From NCBI GenBank assembly GCA_044238735.1, contig JBIICS010000004.1:1-45858 (forward strand): DNA of 45,858 nt. The letters run 5' to 3'. The notes below the pieces were generated by a model. That model made no database searches. It was not told the DNA's origin and was given only the letters and a program-made list of their open reading frames with translations. Source of the stretch: JBIICS01 sp044238735. GTDB lineage: Bacteria > Bacteroidota > Bacteroidia > UBA4408. The translations under genes and the position numbers were made by a program. Numbering within the stretch: the first letter of the stretch is position 1; each line of letters opens with the position of its first letter. Positions 26,461 through 35,828 of this stretch are shown here, one piece after another.

Positions 26461-27477
26461 TTAATGTAAAATTTTAAAAATCATTTCTTTCATTAATTCG
26501 CTATCGCTCGCTTCGCCTGCTTCCACGCCTTTTCCTTTTAAATCGTATTCGCGTAAAACACTAATGATATTAACCAGTTTAGCCGGAGTATATTTTTGGG
26601 CTGCCGAAACATAATCATTAACAAAATAGGGATTTACTCCTAAAACAGATGCTAATTTATTTTTATCGCTCACCTTATGTGTTAACATTAATTTAGTAAA
26701 GTATCCGAATAGTGTGCCGGGTAAAATTACAAATGGATGCTCTTTAGGATTAGAAGCAAAATAATTAATAATCTGATTTGCTTTATAAACCTCGCGGTTA
26801 CCCAGTGCATTCTGCAATTCAAAAACATTAAAGTCTTTACTTATTCCAATATTTTTTTGAATTAAATCGGGAGTTACTTCGGTTCCTTGAGGAATATTTA
26901 TGAATAATTTATTTAGTTCGTTTTCTATTTTGCTTAAATCGGTTCCTAAATTATCGGCAAGAAGTTTTGCTGCTACAGGACCCATTTGATAACCTTTTTC
27001 ACGTACCAAGGAAGAAATCCAATCGGGTATTTTATTATCGTATAACTTCGACGATTCAAAATAAACTGCCTTATCCTTTAAAGTTTTTCCAAAGCTTTTT
27101 CTTCCATCGGGTGTTTTATATTTATAACAAATAACTAACACGGTTGATGGGGAAGGAGATTTTACATATGATTCTAATTTCTCAATATCCTTAACCCCTT
27201 GCGCTTCTTTAACTACTATTACAGTTCTATCAGCCATCATTGGGAAACGTTTACTTTCGCTAATAATTTGCGACGCATTAACTTCGTTTCCATACAATAC
27301 AGATTGATTAAAAGATTTTTCTGTTTCGTCTAAAACAAAATTCTCTATATAATCACTTAATTTATCAATGTAATAAGGTTCTTCACCACACAAGAAATAA
27401 ACAGGACTGTAATTTTTCTTTTTAAGCGAGGCTAAGATATCGCTATAAACTTTTTGACTGTCTTCTTTTTTTGCCAT
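26461..27477 (-). CDS. holA: DNA polymerase III subunit delta
   Basis: This 338-residue clamp-loader subunit opens the beta sliding clamp. It has the family features YFLCGEEPYYIDKLSDYI near the start, the degenerate AAA+ region (VIVVKEAQGVKDIEKLESYV), LADNLGTDLSKIENELNKL and the helical C-terminal part. Its ATG overlaps the amn stop codon (TAATG), so the two are translationally coupled. The EVE gene follows by 5 bp. Confidence 0.9.
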   Translation of the reverse strand: MAKKEDSQKVYSDILASLKKKNYSPVYFLCGEEPYYIDKLSDYIENFVLDETEKSFNQSVLYGNEVNASQIISESKRFPMMADRTVIVVKEAQGVKDIEKLESYVKSPSPSTVLVICYKYKTPDGRKSFGKTLKDKAVYFESSKLYDNKIPDWISSLVREKGYQMGPVAAKLLADNLGTDLSKIENELNKLFINIPQGTEVTPDLIQKNIGISKDFNVFELQNALGNREVYKANQIINYFASNPKEHPFVILPGTLFGYFTKLMLTHKVSDKNKLASVLGVNPYFVNDYVSAAQKYTPAKLVNIISVLREYDLKGKGVEAGEASDSELMKEMIFKILH

Positions 27478-28250
27478 TAGTCGAAACGAAGATGACGAAC
27501 AGTTAAACCATTATTTTTTAAAACATTAAGCGAATCTATTCCTATGCGCAAATGGATATCCACAAAATTGCTAGTTACCTGTTTATCGCTCTCTTCAGTT
27601 TTAACTCCCTCAGGTACCATAGGTTGATCGGAGACTAAAAGCAATGCACCGGTAGGAATATGATTTTTAAACCCTACCGAAAACAAAGTTGCTGTTTCCA
27701 TATCAATACCCATTACTCGGATTTTACGTAAATATTCTTTAAACTCTTCGTCGTGTTCCCAAACCCTGCGATTAGTCGTGTAGACCGTTCCGGTCCAATA
27801 ATCTTTATCGTGATTGCGAATGGTAGTAGATACTGCTTTTTGTAAACTAAAGGCGGGTAGGGCTGGAACTTCAGGAGGAAAATAATCATCCGATGCACCC
27901 TCGCCTCTAACCGCAGCAATAGGCAGGATTAAATCGCCGAGTGCGTTTTTTTTCTTTAACCCCCCACACTTACCCAAAAACAAAACCGCTTTGGGTTCTA
28001 TTGCAGTTATTAAATCCATTATAGTAGCGGCATTTGCCGAACCCATCCCAAAATTAATCATGGTTATTCCATCAGCTGTTGCATTAGGCATAGCCTTGTC
28101 TATACCCTTTATTTCTACATTATGCATTTGGGCAAACATGTATACATAATTATTGAAATTAGTAAGCAAAATATATTTACCAAATTCATTTAACGATGTA
28201 CCCGTGTAACGAGGCAACCAATTGTTTACAATTTCTTCCTTACTTTTCAT
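27477..28250 (-). CDS. amn: AMP nucleosidase
   Basis: This 257-residue enzyme hydrolyses AMP to adenine and ribose 5-phosphate. The sequence INFGMGSANAATIMDLI, FLGKCGG, RGEGASDDYFPPEVPA, GIDMETATLFSVGF and LLLVSDQPMVPEGVKTEESD fits the nucleoside-phosphorylase-like fold of the short Bacteroidota amn. I take ATG 28248-28250 as start. A GTG at 28271 would add seven residues with no conserved content. It is the first gene of an amn-holA-EVE unit and is divergent from the HsdR_N-like gene. Confidence 0.88.
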   Translation of the reverse strand: MKSKEEIVNNWLPRYTGTSLNEFGKYILLTNFNNYVYMFAQMHNVEIKGIDKAMPNATADGITMINFGMGSANAATIMDLITAIEPKAVLFLGKCGGLKKKNALGDLILPIAAVRGEGASDDYFPPEVPALPAFSLQKAVSTTIRNHDKDYWTGTVYTTNRRVWEHDEEFKEYLRKIRVMGIDMETATLFSVGFKNHIPTGALLLVSDQPMVPEGVKTEESDKQVTSNFVDIHLRIGIDSLNVLKNNGLTVRHLRFD

Positions 28251-28306
28251 TTTAGTACCAGATAGAGTCACTAATTTAGTGAAAATAAGTCCACGAACTA
28301 TTTTTT

Positions 28307-28726
28307 ATGAAGCCTTTAGAAATAAAGATTAAGGAAGAAAACCAAAAAAGGTTTATTCAATGCTTAATTCGCAAAAAATGGCTGGTGTTAAGTCCGGAAG
28401 AATGGGTAAGACAACATTTTGTTTTACATTTAATTAACGATTTAAACTATTCTATCATTCAATTAGGAATTGAAGTAAGCTTGAAATATAACCAGATAAA
28501 TAAAAGAGCCGATTTGGTAGTTTACAATAAACAAGGGAATGCCAGCTGGGTTATAGAATGTAAGGAACAATCTGTTAATTTAACAAACGAAGTTTTACAT
28601 CAGGCATTGATCTATAATAGTGTTTTAGATGTAAAGTATGTAAGCATAACAAATGGAATTTTAGTTTTTACCTGGGAGAAAACCGATCATGAGTTTAAGC
28701 TTTTAGAGAAATGGCCCGAAGTTTAG
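28307..28726 (+). CDS. Stand-alone HsdR_N-type nuclease-fold protein
   Basis: This 139-residue protein has the PD-(D/E)xK core seen at the N terminus of type I restriction R subunits: EEWVRQHFVLHLINDL (helix), RADLVVYNKQGNASWVIECKE with D69, E84 and K86, then a helix HQALIYNSV. It has no helicase domain and no methylase or specificity gene beside it, so it is not a restriction system. I recall the same stand-alone gene next to holA in other Bacteroidota. It is divergent from amn, which suggests a housekeeping role in DNA repair. Confidence 0.85.
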   Translation: MKPLEIKIKEENQKRFIQCLIRKKWLVLSPEEWVRQHFVLHLINDLNYSIIQLGIEVSLKYNQINKRADLVVYNKQGNASWVIECKEQSVNLTNEVLHQALIYNSVLDVKYVSITNGILVFTWEKTDHEFKLLEKWPEV

Positions 28727-28780
28727 TATTAAAAATTTCTTTAATGTAGTTTAAAAAGGATAATCATTTCTTAACCTAAA

Positions 28781-28851
28781 CCGAATATTAAACCAAAAAA
28801 GGCTTCGATTCCTCAGCCTGACAACATCTCTGTTATTCGGAAGAATCGAAG
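28781..28851. other. Structured intergenic element between convergent genes
   Basis: A 9-bp perfect inverted repeat (CTTCGATTC at 28803-28811, GAATCGAAG at 28843-28851) encloses 31 bp. A second pair, CCGAATA at 28781-28787 and TATTCGG at 28834-28840, is arranged so that the two stems exclude each other. It lies between the HsdR_N-like and gpmI stops and may be a terminator or a REP-like repeat. Confidence 0.5.
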
Positions 28852-28860
28852 GATAATAAA

Positions 28861-30381
28861 TTAAACCAATGAAACTCCGTCCATTTCCATTGGCTGTTTA
28901 ATATCCATTAGCTTTAAAATGGTTGGAGCCAAATCGGCTAGCTTTCCATTTCTAACATCCTTAACATCCTTATCTATAATTATACATGGAACCGGATTTA
29001 AACTATGCGCCGTATTGGGAGAACCATCTTCATTTAAAGCATAATCGGCATTGCCATGATCGGCCGTAATAATAAAAGAATAATCTTGCTTTAAGCCGGC
29101 TTCAACAACCTGCTTTAAACAAATATCTACTGTTTCAATAGCCTTTACAATAGCACTATAAACACCTGTATGGCCAACCATATCGGGATTAGCAAAATTT
29201 AAACATATAAAATCAGTGTTGCCTTTTTCTAACTCAACACCAATTTTAGCAGCAATCTCGGGCGCGCTCATTTCGGGTTGCAAATCGTATGTAGCTACTT
29301 TAGGAGAATTAACCAAAATTCGAGACTCCCCTTTATATTCCTGCTCTCGTCCTCCACTAAAGAAGAACGTTACATGTGGATACTTTTCTGTTTCGGCTAT
29401 TCTAATTTGTGTTTTACCTGCATCAGACAAAACTTCTCCAAGCGTTAACTTTAAATTATCTTTTTCAAAAATTACCTGTACATTTTTAAAAGAGCTGTCG
29501 TAATTGGTCATGGTTACATAATGCAAAGCTATTGTATTCATACCATGCTCCTGCATGTTTAATTGAGTAAGCACCTGCGTAATTTCTCTGCAACGGTCTG
29601 TCCTAAAGTTAAAACAAACAACTGCATCGCCTTCTTTTATGGTTGCTATTGGATTATCGTCTTGATCGCTGATACATATAGGTTTAATAAACTCATCGGT
29701 TACTCCATTTAAATAGGATTCGTTAACCGCTTTAACCGGATTAACAAACTTTTCTCCTGTTCCATTTACCAATAAATCGTATGCAATTTTAACCCTTTCC
29801 CAGCGCTTATCACGATCCATCGCATAATAACGACCAATGATGGTTGCTATTTTTGCATTTGTATTTTTTAAATGTTGATCTAATTTTTCTATGAAACTTA
29901 AGCCGCTTTTTGGATCACAATCTCTTCCATCGGTAAAAGCATGAACAAATATTTTATTTAATCCATAATCGGTTGCAATCTCACATAATCGATGCAAGTG
30001 CTCCTGAGATGAATGCACTCCGCCATCCGAAACAAGCCCCATAAAATGCAAGGACTTACCATTCTCCTTAGCATATTTCAGAGCTTTTAACAAAACCTCA
30101 TTACTATCCAACGTTTTTTCCCTAATGGCTTTATTTATCCTAACCAGTTCCTGGTAAACGACTCTGCCGGCACCTATGTTTAAATGTCCAACTTCCGAGT
30201 TTCCCATTTGTCCATCGGGTAATCCCACATGCTCGCCACAAGTAAGTAATTGTCCATTTGGATAGTGTTTTATTAAATAATCAAAATATGGTTTTTTTGC
30301 ATTTGCAATGGCATCCGATTTATCGCCTTTACCTTTACCCCACCCGTCCAAAATAATTAATGCTACTTTTTTACTGCTCAT
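28861..30381 (-). CDS. gpmI: Phosphoglycerate mutase, cofactor-independent
   Basis: This 506-residue glycolytic enzyme interconverts 3- and 2-phosphoglycerate using two metal ions. It starts KKVALIILDGWGKG, has catalytic S62 in MGNSEVGHLNIGAGR, HAFTDGRDCDPKSG, RYYAMDRDKRWER, CFNFRTDRCREIT, FANPDMVGHTG and ITADHGNADYA. Length is normal for the family (about 510). It lies alone on the minus strand. Confidence 0.96.
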   Translation of the reverse strand: MSSKKVALIILDGWGKGKGDKSDAIANAKKPYFDYLIKHYPNGQLLTCGEHVGLPDGQMGNSEVGHLNIGAGRVVYQELVRINKAIREKTLDSNEVLLKALKYAKENGKSLHFMGLVSDGGVHSSQEHLHRLCEIATDYGLNKIFVHAFTDGRDCDPKSGLSFIEKLDQHLKNTNAKIATIIGRYYAMDRDKRWERVKIAYDLLVNGTGEKFVNPVKAVNESYLNGVTDEFIKPICISDQDDNPIATIKEGDAVVCFNFRTDRCREITQVLTQLNMQEHGMNTIALHYVTMTNYDSSFKNVQVIFEKDNLKLTLGEVLSDAGKTQIRIAETEKYPHVTFFFSGGREQEYKGESRILVNSPKVATYDLQPEMSAPEIAAKIGVELEKGNTDFICLNFANPDMVGHTGVYSAIVKAIETVDICLKQVVEAGLKQDYSFIITADHGNADYALNEDGSPNTAHSLNPVPCIIIDKDVKDVRNGKLADLAPTILKLMDIKQPMEMDGVSLV

Positions 30382-30541
30382 ATGTTTAACTTTACTGCAA
30401 ATTTACACTTTTAAGCATACCACATTCTCTCTTTTAAACACAAGTGATTCAACAAAAAGGGCGTTTGGTATACTATTTAAAATCATTCATAAATTATTCT
30501 TGTTTTAACCTCCTCTTAATCATACCTTAATGTTGTTAAAT

Positions 30542-30549
30542 TACTTTTG
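30542..30549 (+). promoter_or_regulatory. Possible -7 promoter element for the 67-aa gene
   Basis: TACTTTTG matches TAnnTTTG and ends 20 bp before the ATG of the small gene. No -33 TTG is visible at the expected distance. Confidence 0.3.
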
Positions 30550-30569
30550 ATTATTAAATATTAAATAAA

Positions 30570-30773
30570 ATGAGTTTAAAAGAAACAATTATTGAGCTAA
30601 AAAGCGGTAAAAGAATATACGGAATGCTTGTGGACCGTGGAGTTGAAAATACAGAAATCCTGGAATACATCTGTAATAACAAAATTAAAAGTACCGAAAA
30701 CACATCCATAGAACAATTAATCGAACAATTACCTCTATCGGAAGTTAAATCAGTAGATCTCGACTTAAAATAA
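30570..30773 (+). CDS. Small orphan protein (67 aa)
   Basis: The product has no signal peptide or membrane segment. It starts MSLKETIIELKSGKRIYGML and has an even mix of charged residues, with a Glu/Leu-rich C-terminal half (SIEQLIEQLPLSEVKSVDLD) that looks helical. A -7-like box precedes it and a GC-rich terminator with a GAAA loop follows 23 bp after the stop, so it is probably a real independent gene. No family is recognised. Confidence 0.65.
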   Translation: MSLKETIIELKSGKRIYGMLVDRGVENTEILEYICNNKIKSTENTSIEQLIEQLPLSEVKSVDLDLK

Positions 30774-30795
30774 TATCCTTTTAACTTGCCTATCA

Positions 30796-30819
30796 AATCC
30801 CCGAAAGGGGATTTTTTTT
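30796..30819 (+). terminator. Terminator of the 67-aa gene
   Basis: The stem AATCCCC/GGGGATT (30796-30813) has a GAAA tetraloop and is followed by a run of T to 30819. Confidence 0.9.
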
Positions 30820-30979
30820 GCTATTAACCCCTATAAAATCGGTAGATAATTTTTTTCAACTACGTAAACAATACCCTTAATTAATAAGGAAAAAACTACT
30901 AAAATGTTGGAAAATATTATGGACATTCTTTTTAAAATTTTATACTTTCGCTGAAATTTATTATAAAATAGTACCAAAT

Positions 30980-31840
30980 ATGATTAAAAATCTTACCGTT
31001 TGTTTATTGGCCTTTTCCGTGCTAATTTTCTCTTGCAAAGAAAATTCAGAAACTAAATCACCTGAATCAAAAGATACGGTTTCAGCCAAGACTGATACTA
31101 CTTCTACTAATATCAACGATAAAGAGAAGGAGTTTAAGTTCCTTCAGTTAGTAGCCTCTCTTCCATCCCCTGCATTCCATGTTTTGGAATTTAAATCATC
31201 CGGTATTAAACTAAATGAATCGCTTTGCAATTCCCCCTCAAATGCCGATAATTACGCTACCCCATTTAAACAATCTGCCAACTATGGTGTCTATTTGGCC
31301 GATCTGGCGTATCTAGCAGCTTATAAAAACGAAAAAGGCATTAAAGCTTACATAGAAGTTTCTGGTAAGATGGCTGATGCAACCGGTGTAAAAGGGAAAT
31401 TTGATGATGTAGTTAATAACAGACATTTTATAGATCATATAAATAACCCTGACTCTTTGGAGGTAATAATTGAAAATATCTACAAAGCTACCGACGATTT
31501 TTTAATTAGTGACAAACATCTGGATCTAGCCTCTGAGGTATTTATCGGAAGTTGGATTGAAAACAATTTCATTACTCTGGCCAGTTTAAAGGGCCAAAAG
31601 CAAAACGAAAAAAACAAAGCGCTGTTTAATAAAGTTTATGAACAAAAACTTCATATAGCTAATATTTTAACTCTATTAAAAGAATTCGAAAACCATCCTG
31701 AGTTATCTAATTTTTATAAACAGTTTGAAGATTTAACTAATTTATATCAGGGAGTGTCTTCTGTAGAGAACGTAAACGAGGCCTTTTTAACTAAATTAAA
31801 CGAAAAAATTAAAACCATGCGTGAAAGCATTATAGCGTAA
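30980..31840 (+). CDS. Predicted lipoprotein of unknown function
   Basis: This 286-residue protein begins with a lipoprotein signal (MIKNLTVCLLAFSVLIFSC, Cys19) followed by a Ser/Thr/Lys-rich linker. The C-terminal 240 residues are helical and charged, with QSANYGVYLADLAYLAAY and ASEVFIGSWIENNFITLASL. No known family is recognised. The beta-helix gene follows after 49 bp. Confidence 0.65.
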   Translation: MIKNLTVCLLAFSVLIFSCKENSETKSPESKDTVSAKTDTTSTNINDKEKEFKFLQLVASLPSPAFHVLEFKSSGIKLNESLCNSPSNADNYATPFKQSANYGVYLADLAYLAAYKNEKGIKAYIEVSGKMADATGVKGKFDDVVNNRHFIDHINNPDSLEVIIENIYKATDDFLISDKHLDLASEVFIGSWIENNFITLASLKGQKQNEKNKALFNKVYEQKLHIANILTLLKEFENHPELSNFYKQFEDLTNLYQGVSSVENVNEAFLTKLNEKIKTMRESIIA

Positions 31841-31889
31841 AAATTTTTAATAATTCTGAATAATAATAAATATCCAAATAACATAATCG

Positions 31890-32951
31890 ATGAAACTAAA
31901 ATTTATTACCTCCATCCTACTTTTTTCCGGTTTATCCTTAAATATTACCAAAGCTGCAGTTTTAACTGTAAGCAATAATACGGCATTACCGGGAAGTCCG
32001 GGTCAGTATTCAACCATTTCGTCTGCCTTAACAGCAGCAAGTAATGGGGATACTATTTTAATTCAGCCTTCTCCGTTACCTTACAACGAGAGTTTAAACA
32101 TTACCAAAAGCCTTACCCTTATTGGTGCCGGGTATAACCCGCAAAATAATAACAATTATTTTAGTAAGATTAATGGAAGCATTTCCTTTAAAGATGGTTC
32201 CAGCAACTGCAAATTAATTGGTTTGTGGGTATCATCAAGCATTGGGTTTAGCAATCAATTTGCTAATGTATCCGAGTTTCTTTTTTCGCGTTGTTATTTT
32301 GAATCAAGTATTAATTTATTCAATGGGGGACCAGCTACAAGTAATCAGGCTAGCGGTTTTACGGTAGAAAATTGTTATGTAGCAGGGGCAATATGGTATG
32401 CTTACAGTTCGATTACAGTTAGAAATTGTATTTTAGGAAGTAGGATACAAGACGCTACTAATACAAGTACTACAACCCTTTATATTCGTAATAATTTATT
32501 TTTAAACTCATCCACCCCTCTTTATTATGTTCAAAATTCTGTTTTCGAAAATAATATTTTTTGGGGCTTAACCACTTTAGACCCTAATCTTGTAAAGAAT
32601 AATACGTTTAATAATAACTACGTTTACGGTTCTTTTAACTTGCCTTTTGCTACCAATGTAGGTTCAGGAAACATTACCGATCAGGTTTCACCCTATAACG
32701 GAAATCCTTCTCCATTTTCCGTTTCATTTAACTATCGTCCGTTACCTGGTTCGGCTATTGCTAATGCCGGAACAGATAGCAAAGATATTGGACCTACCGG
32801 TGGAGCATTTCCTATTTACTTGTATCCAGCACCGTATCCATTAACTGGGGAGCCCAATATCCCTCAAATTCAAACCATCAATATGCCGGTTTCTTCAGCA
32901 CCGCAAGGTGGAAACATTAATGTTACGGTTAAAGCTCGTAATCGTAAATAA
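31890..32951 (+). CDS. Secreted parallel beta-helix protein
   Basis: This 353-residue protein has a signal peptide (about 1-22). YSTISSALTAASNGDTILIQ followed by NITKSLTLIGAG is the usual opening of a right-handed parallel beta-helix (pectate-lyase-like) fold. Asn-rich coils follow (TVENCYVAG, VRNCILGS, IRNNLFLNSS, FENNIFWG, FNNNYVYG). No T9SS C-terminal signal is evident, since the protein ends in a short basic tail. It may bind or act on surface polysaccharide. It is 78 bp upstream of the PKD protein gene. Confidence 0.75.
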   Translation: MKLKFITSILLFSGLSLNITKAAVLTVSNNTALPGSPGQYSTISSALTAASNGDTILIQPSPLPYNESLNITKSLTLIGAGYNPQNNNNYFSKINGSISFKDGSSNCKLIGLWVSSSIGFSNQFANVSEFLFSRCYFESSINLFNGGPATSNQASGFTVENCYVAGAIWYAYSSITVRNCILGSRIQDATNTSTTTLYIRNNLFLNSSTPLYYVQNSVFENNIFWGLTTLDPNLVKNNTFNNNYVYGSFNLPFATNVGSGNITDQVSPYNGNPSPFSVSFNYRPLPGSAIANAGTDSKDIGPTGGAFPIYLYPAPYPLTGEPNIPQIQTINMPVSSAPQGGNINVTVKARNRK

Positions 32952-33029
32952 TAAGTTAAGATTATAGATCGGTTTTTTAAAAATACCTTTTATCGAACTA
33001 TAATTAAAAACTTAACTAAAAAAATCAAA

Positions 33030-35828
33030 ATGAAACGATTATTGCTACTTCAAATTCTTTTTTGCATGTGCTTTTATAAGTTATATGCACAGGATTCGGT
33101 TATCCAAGGGGAATATTACATTGATACTGACCCGGGTATGGGTAATGGCACCAACTTAAACTATAGCGCACAAGGGGATTCAGCTAGTTCAACGCTTAAT
33201 TTTTCAACTACTGGCTTAACAGCAGGTTTTCATAAAATATATTTTCGCTATAAAAACAATTTAGGCAACTGGGGTCCCAGTGGCGAACAGTTATTTTTTG
33301 TAATTGATACAAATTTTCAGTCCGCAAGCAACACAGCTCCTCTCCTAAAATCGGGAGAATACTATTTTGATGTTGATCCCGGTTTTGAAAACGGAACTCC
33401 TTTTCAAGTTAATCCGCTTGATAGTATAACTGTAAATCTCAATTTACTAACACAAAATTTAGCTGTAGGTTTTCATAAAGCCTATTTTAGAGTTAAGGAT
33501 CAACTGGGTGTATACAGTACCAGTGGGGAGAAATTATTTTATATATATGACACCACTAAAACGAATACACAAGCAAATTTGCCCAAAATTATAGCCATGG
33601 AATATTTCTTCGATCAGTTAGATCCCGGAGCAGGAAATGCAAGTCCTTTTTCGGTATTTAGCGCTAACGACAGTGTAAATATTCCACAATTAATTCAGGT
33701 CATAGATCCTCTTTTCCTAGATCCATTACCTGTTGGCGTTCATGTATTAAACGTTAGAGCTAAAGATCAAAGTGGCAATTGGGGTATGACTTACTCTGTG
33801 GCTTTTACCGTTTGCGATCAACCCGCCACTGCAAATTTTACATACCAGGTTAGTGGAACCACCGTAACATTTACAAATACATCTACACAAGATTATGGAA
33901 CTAAGTGGATTTTTGGCGATGGTAATGTTGCCACCAGCAGAAATGCCACCCATAATTATGGCTTAGGCGGCCAAATAAGAGTGGGTTTAATTTCTTACAG
34001 TGGTTGTGGTAACGATACTGCCTGGCAAATTATAACTTTAAATTGCGTTAGCCCTGTAGCTAGTTTTACCAAAAGTGTAAGCGACTTAAGGGTGAGTTTT
34101 ACCGCACCCTTTTATTTGGGCGCAACCTACTCATGGACTTTTGGCAACGGAAAATCAAGTACGTTACAAAACCCGGTTGCCGTGTTTCAAAACACCGGAA
34201 CCTTTAACGTTTGCCTTACTATAACGACTTCTTGCGGTTCCAGTGTTTATTGTGAAAACGTTAGTGTTAGTTGTGCTCCACCAGTTTCTTCTTTTACTAC
34301 TGATGTTAATGGATATACCGTTAACCTAACCAACAACTCTACCAATGCTTTCCAGTTTATTTGGCAATTTGGTGATGCTACCACTAACAACATCGATTTT
34401 AATGCGGTTAAGCAATACGCATCTTCAGGTACTTACAACATTAAACTAATTGTACAGAATGGCTGTGGGACTAATCAAACGACTAAAAGCGTAACCATTA
34501 ATTGCTCCTCCCCCACATCCAACTTCGAATTTATCACCTCAGGTTTGCAAACCGAAGTAAGTAATGCCTCTGTAAATGGCACTTCATGGTTATGGAATTT
34601 TGGTGATGGCACAACCAGCCCATTTAAAAATCCCTCCATTCATACATTTCCTAACACAGGCACCTATAATGTATGTCTTAAGACCACTAATAACTGTGGA
34701 GCAGATAGTATTTGTAAAGAAGTATATGTGTGTACAGGTCCAACAGCTAATTTTTCTTATACATTGGCCGGTTTAAGTATTAATCTTACCGATTTAAGTT
34801 TAAATTCCGAAAACACCTTCTGGACATTAGGAGATGGCAACGGAACAAACCTCTTAAATCCAACTTACACCTATAATTCATATGGAAATTATAACGTTTG
34901 TGTTGAAGCCAGCAATTCTTGTGGATCCAATAAATTATGTAAAAACATAAGCACAACCTGTAGCGAACAAAGTAGCCAGGAAGTTTGTCAGGCTACCGTA
35001 GAAGGTTTACTGGCAAAACGTTATGAGATTTATTGGGAAAAACCACAAACCACTTCGATAGATAGTTTTGTAGTTTATCGAAAAATTACCTCTACACAAT
35101 ATCAACGCATAGGAGCAATCGGATACAACCTGCCTTCTTTTTTTACTGATCTTCAGATCTTGGCGGGTACACAGGCTCAATCCTATAAAGTTTCTCTTAA
35201 AGATACCTGCGGTATTGAAAGTCCGCTTAGCAACGTAGAACACACTACCGTTCATGTAGTAGTTGATTTTACAGCATCAAACGAACCTCGTTTAACGTTT
35301 AATGAATATCAAGGCAGAGCAGTTTCTTATTACAGAATTTTAAGAAGTACAATTGGAATACCCGGATTAGACAGTATAGGTGCGGTTGCCGGCGGTGTTC
35401 TGCCAACCTACCAATACGTTGATTTAACTGCGCCTTCTGCTGATAGCGTTTGGTATAGAGTGGAAACTATATGGCAAGATGGTGGAGATTGTAATCCAGA
35501 TAGGGCTCGTATTGCAACTTCACGCTCTAATATTAAGAATGTAAATACTCGTTTAACTAAGCTAAACCAGCAACAAATGGAGAAGTTAGTTAACGTTTAC
35601 CCTAACCCGGCAAACAACACTCTAAACATTAGTATGGAATACAACATGCGCGAAAAAGTAACGCTTCGCCTTTTTGATATGCAGGGCAAAATGTTAATGG
35701 AGCAGAAGGAAGAAGCCAGAGGCTATTTCCAAACACAACTTAACCTTAGCGATTTAAGTATTGGCGCTTATCAGCTTCAGATACAAACCGAAGGTGGATT
35801 TATAAACAAAAAAATAATAAAGCAGTAA
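33030..35828 (+). CDS. PKD-repeat surface protein with T9SS sorting signal
   Basis: This 932-residue protein has a signal peptide (1-20, ending LYAQ). Residues about 27-262 hold three related modules that open GEYYIDTDPGMGNG, GEYYFDVDPGFENG and EYFFDQLDPGAGNA and close with RVKD or RAKD segments. Residues about 266-645 hold five PKD-type domains of about 76 residues, with WIFGDGN, WTFGNGK, WQFGDAT, WNFGDGT and WTLGDGN. A fibronectin-like region follows. The last 80 residues are a type A T9SS sorting domain (VNVYPNPANNTLNISM, LFDMQGKML, IGAYQLQIQTEGG, KIIKQ). It is probably secreted and anchored at the cell surface. It overlaps the next gene by 1 bp (TAATG). Confidence 0.92.
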   Translation: MKRLLLLQILFCMCFYKLYAQDSVIQGEYYIDTDPGMGNGTNLNYSAQGDSASSTLNFSTTGLTAGFHKIYFRYKNNLGNWGPSGEQLFFVIDTNFQSASNTAPLLKSGEYYFDVDPGFENGTPFQVNPLDSITVNLNLLTQNLAVGFHKAYFRVKDQLGVYSTSGEKLFYIYDTTKTNTQANLPKIIAMEYFFDQLDPGAGNASPFSVFSANDSVNIPQLIQVIDPLFLDPLPVGVHVLNVRAKDQSGNWGMTYSVAFTVCDQPATANFTYQVSGTTVTFTNTSTQDYGTKWIFGDGNVATSRNATHNYGLGGQIRVGLISYSGCGNDTAWQIITLNCVSPVASFTKSVSDLRVSFTAPFYLGATYSWTFGNGKSSTLQNPVAVFQNTGTFNVCLTITTSCGSSVYCENVSVSCAPPVSSFTTDVNGYTVNLTNNSTNAFQFIWQFGDATTNNIDFNAVKQYASSGTYNIKLIVQNGCGTNQTTKSVTINCSSPTSNFEFITSGLQTEVSNASVNGTSWLWNFGDGTTSPFKNPSIHTFPNTGTYNVCLKTTNNCGADSICKEVYVCTGPTANFSYTLAGLSINLTDLSLNSENTFWTLGDGNGTNLLNPTYTYNSYGNYNVCVEASNSCGSNKLCKNISTTCSEQSSQEVCQATVEGLLAKRYEIYWEKPQTTSIDSFVVYRKITSTQYQRIGAIGYNLPSFFTDLQILAGTQAQSYKVSLKDTCGIESPLSNVEHTTVHVVVDFTASNEPRLTFNEYQGRAVSYYRILRSTIGIPGLDSIGAVAGGVLPTYQYVDLTAPSADSVWYRVETIWQDGGDCNPDRARIATSRSNIKNVNTRLTKLNQQQMEKLVNVYPNPANNTLNISMEYNMREKVTLRLFDMQGKMLMEQKEEARGYFQTQLNLSDLSIGAYQLQIQTEGGFINKKIIKQ

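Noticed and set aside
28307..28726. Type I restriction-modification system
   Set aside because: Only the N-terminal nuclease-like domain is present; there is no helicase part, HsdM or HsdS.
28801..28860. tRNA remnant (GGCTTCGATTCC looks like a T arm)
   Set aside because: No acceptor, anticodon or D arm can be found around it; the inverted repeat explains the sequence better.
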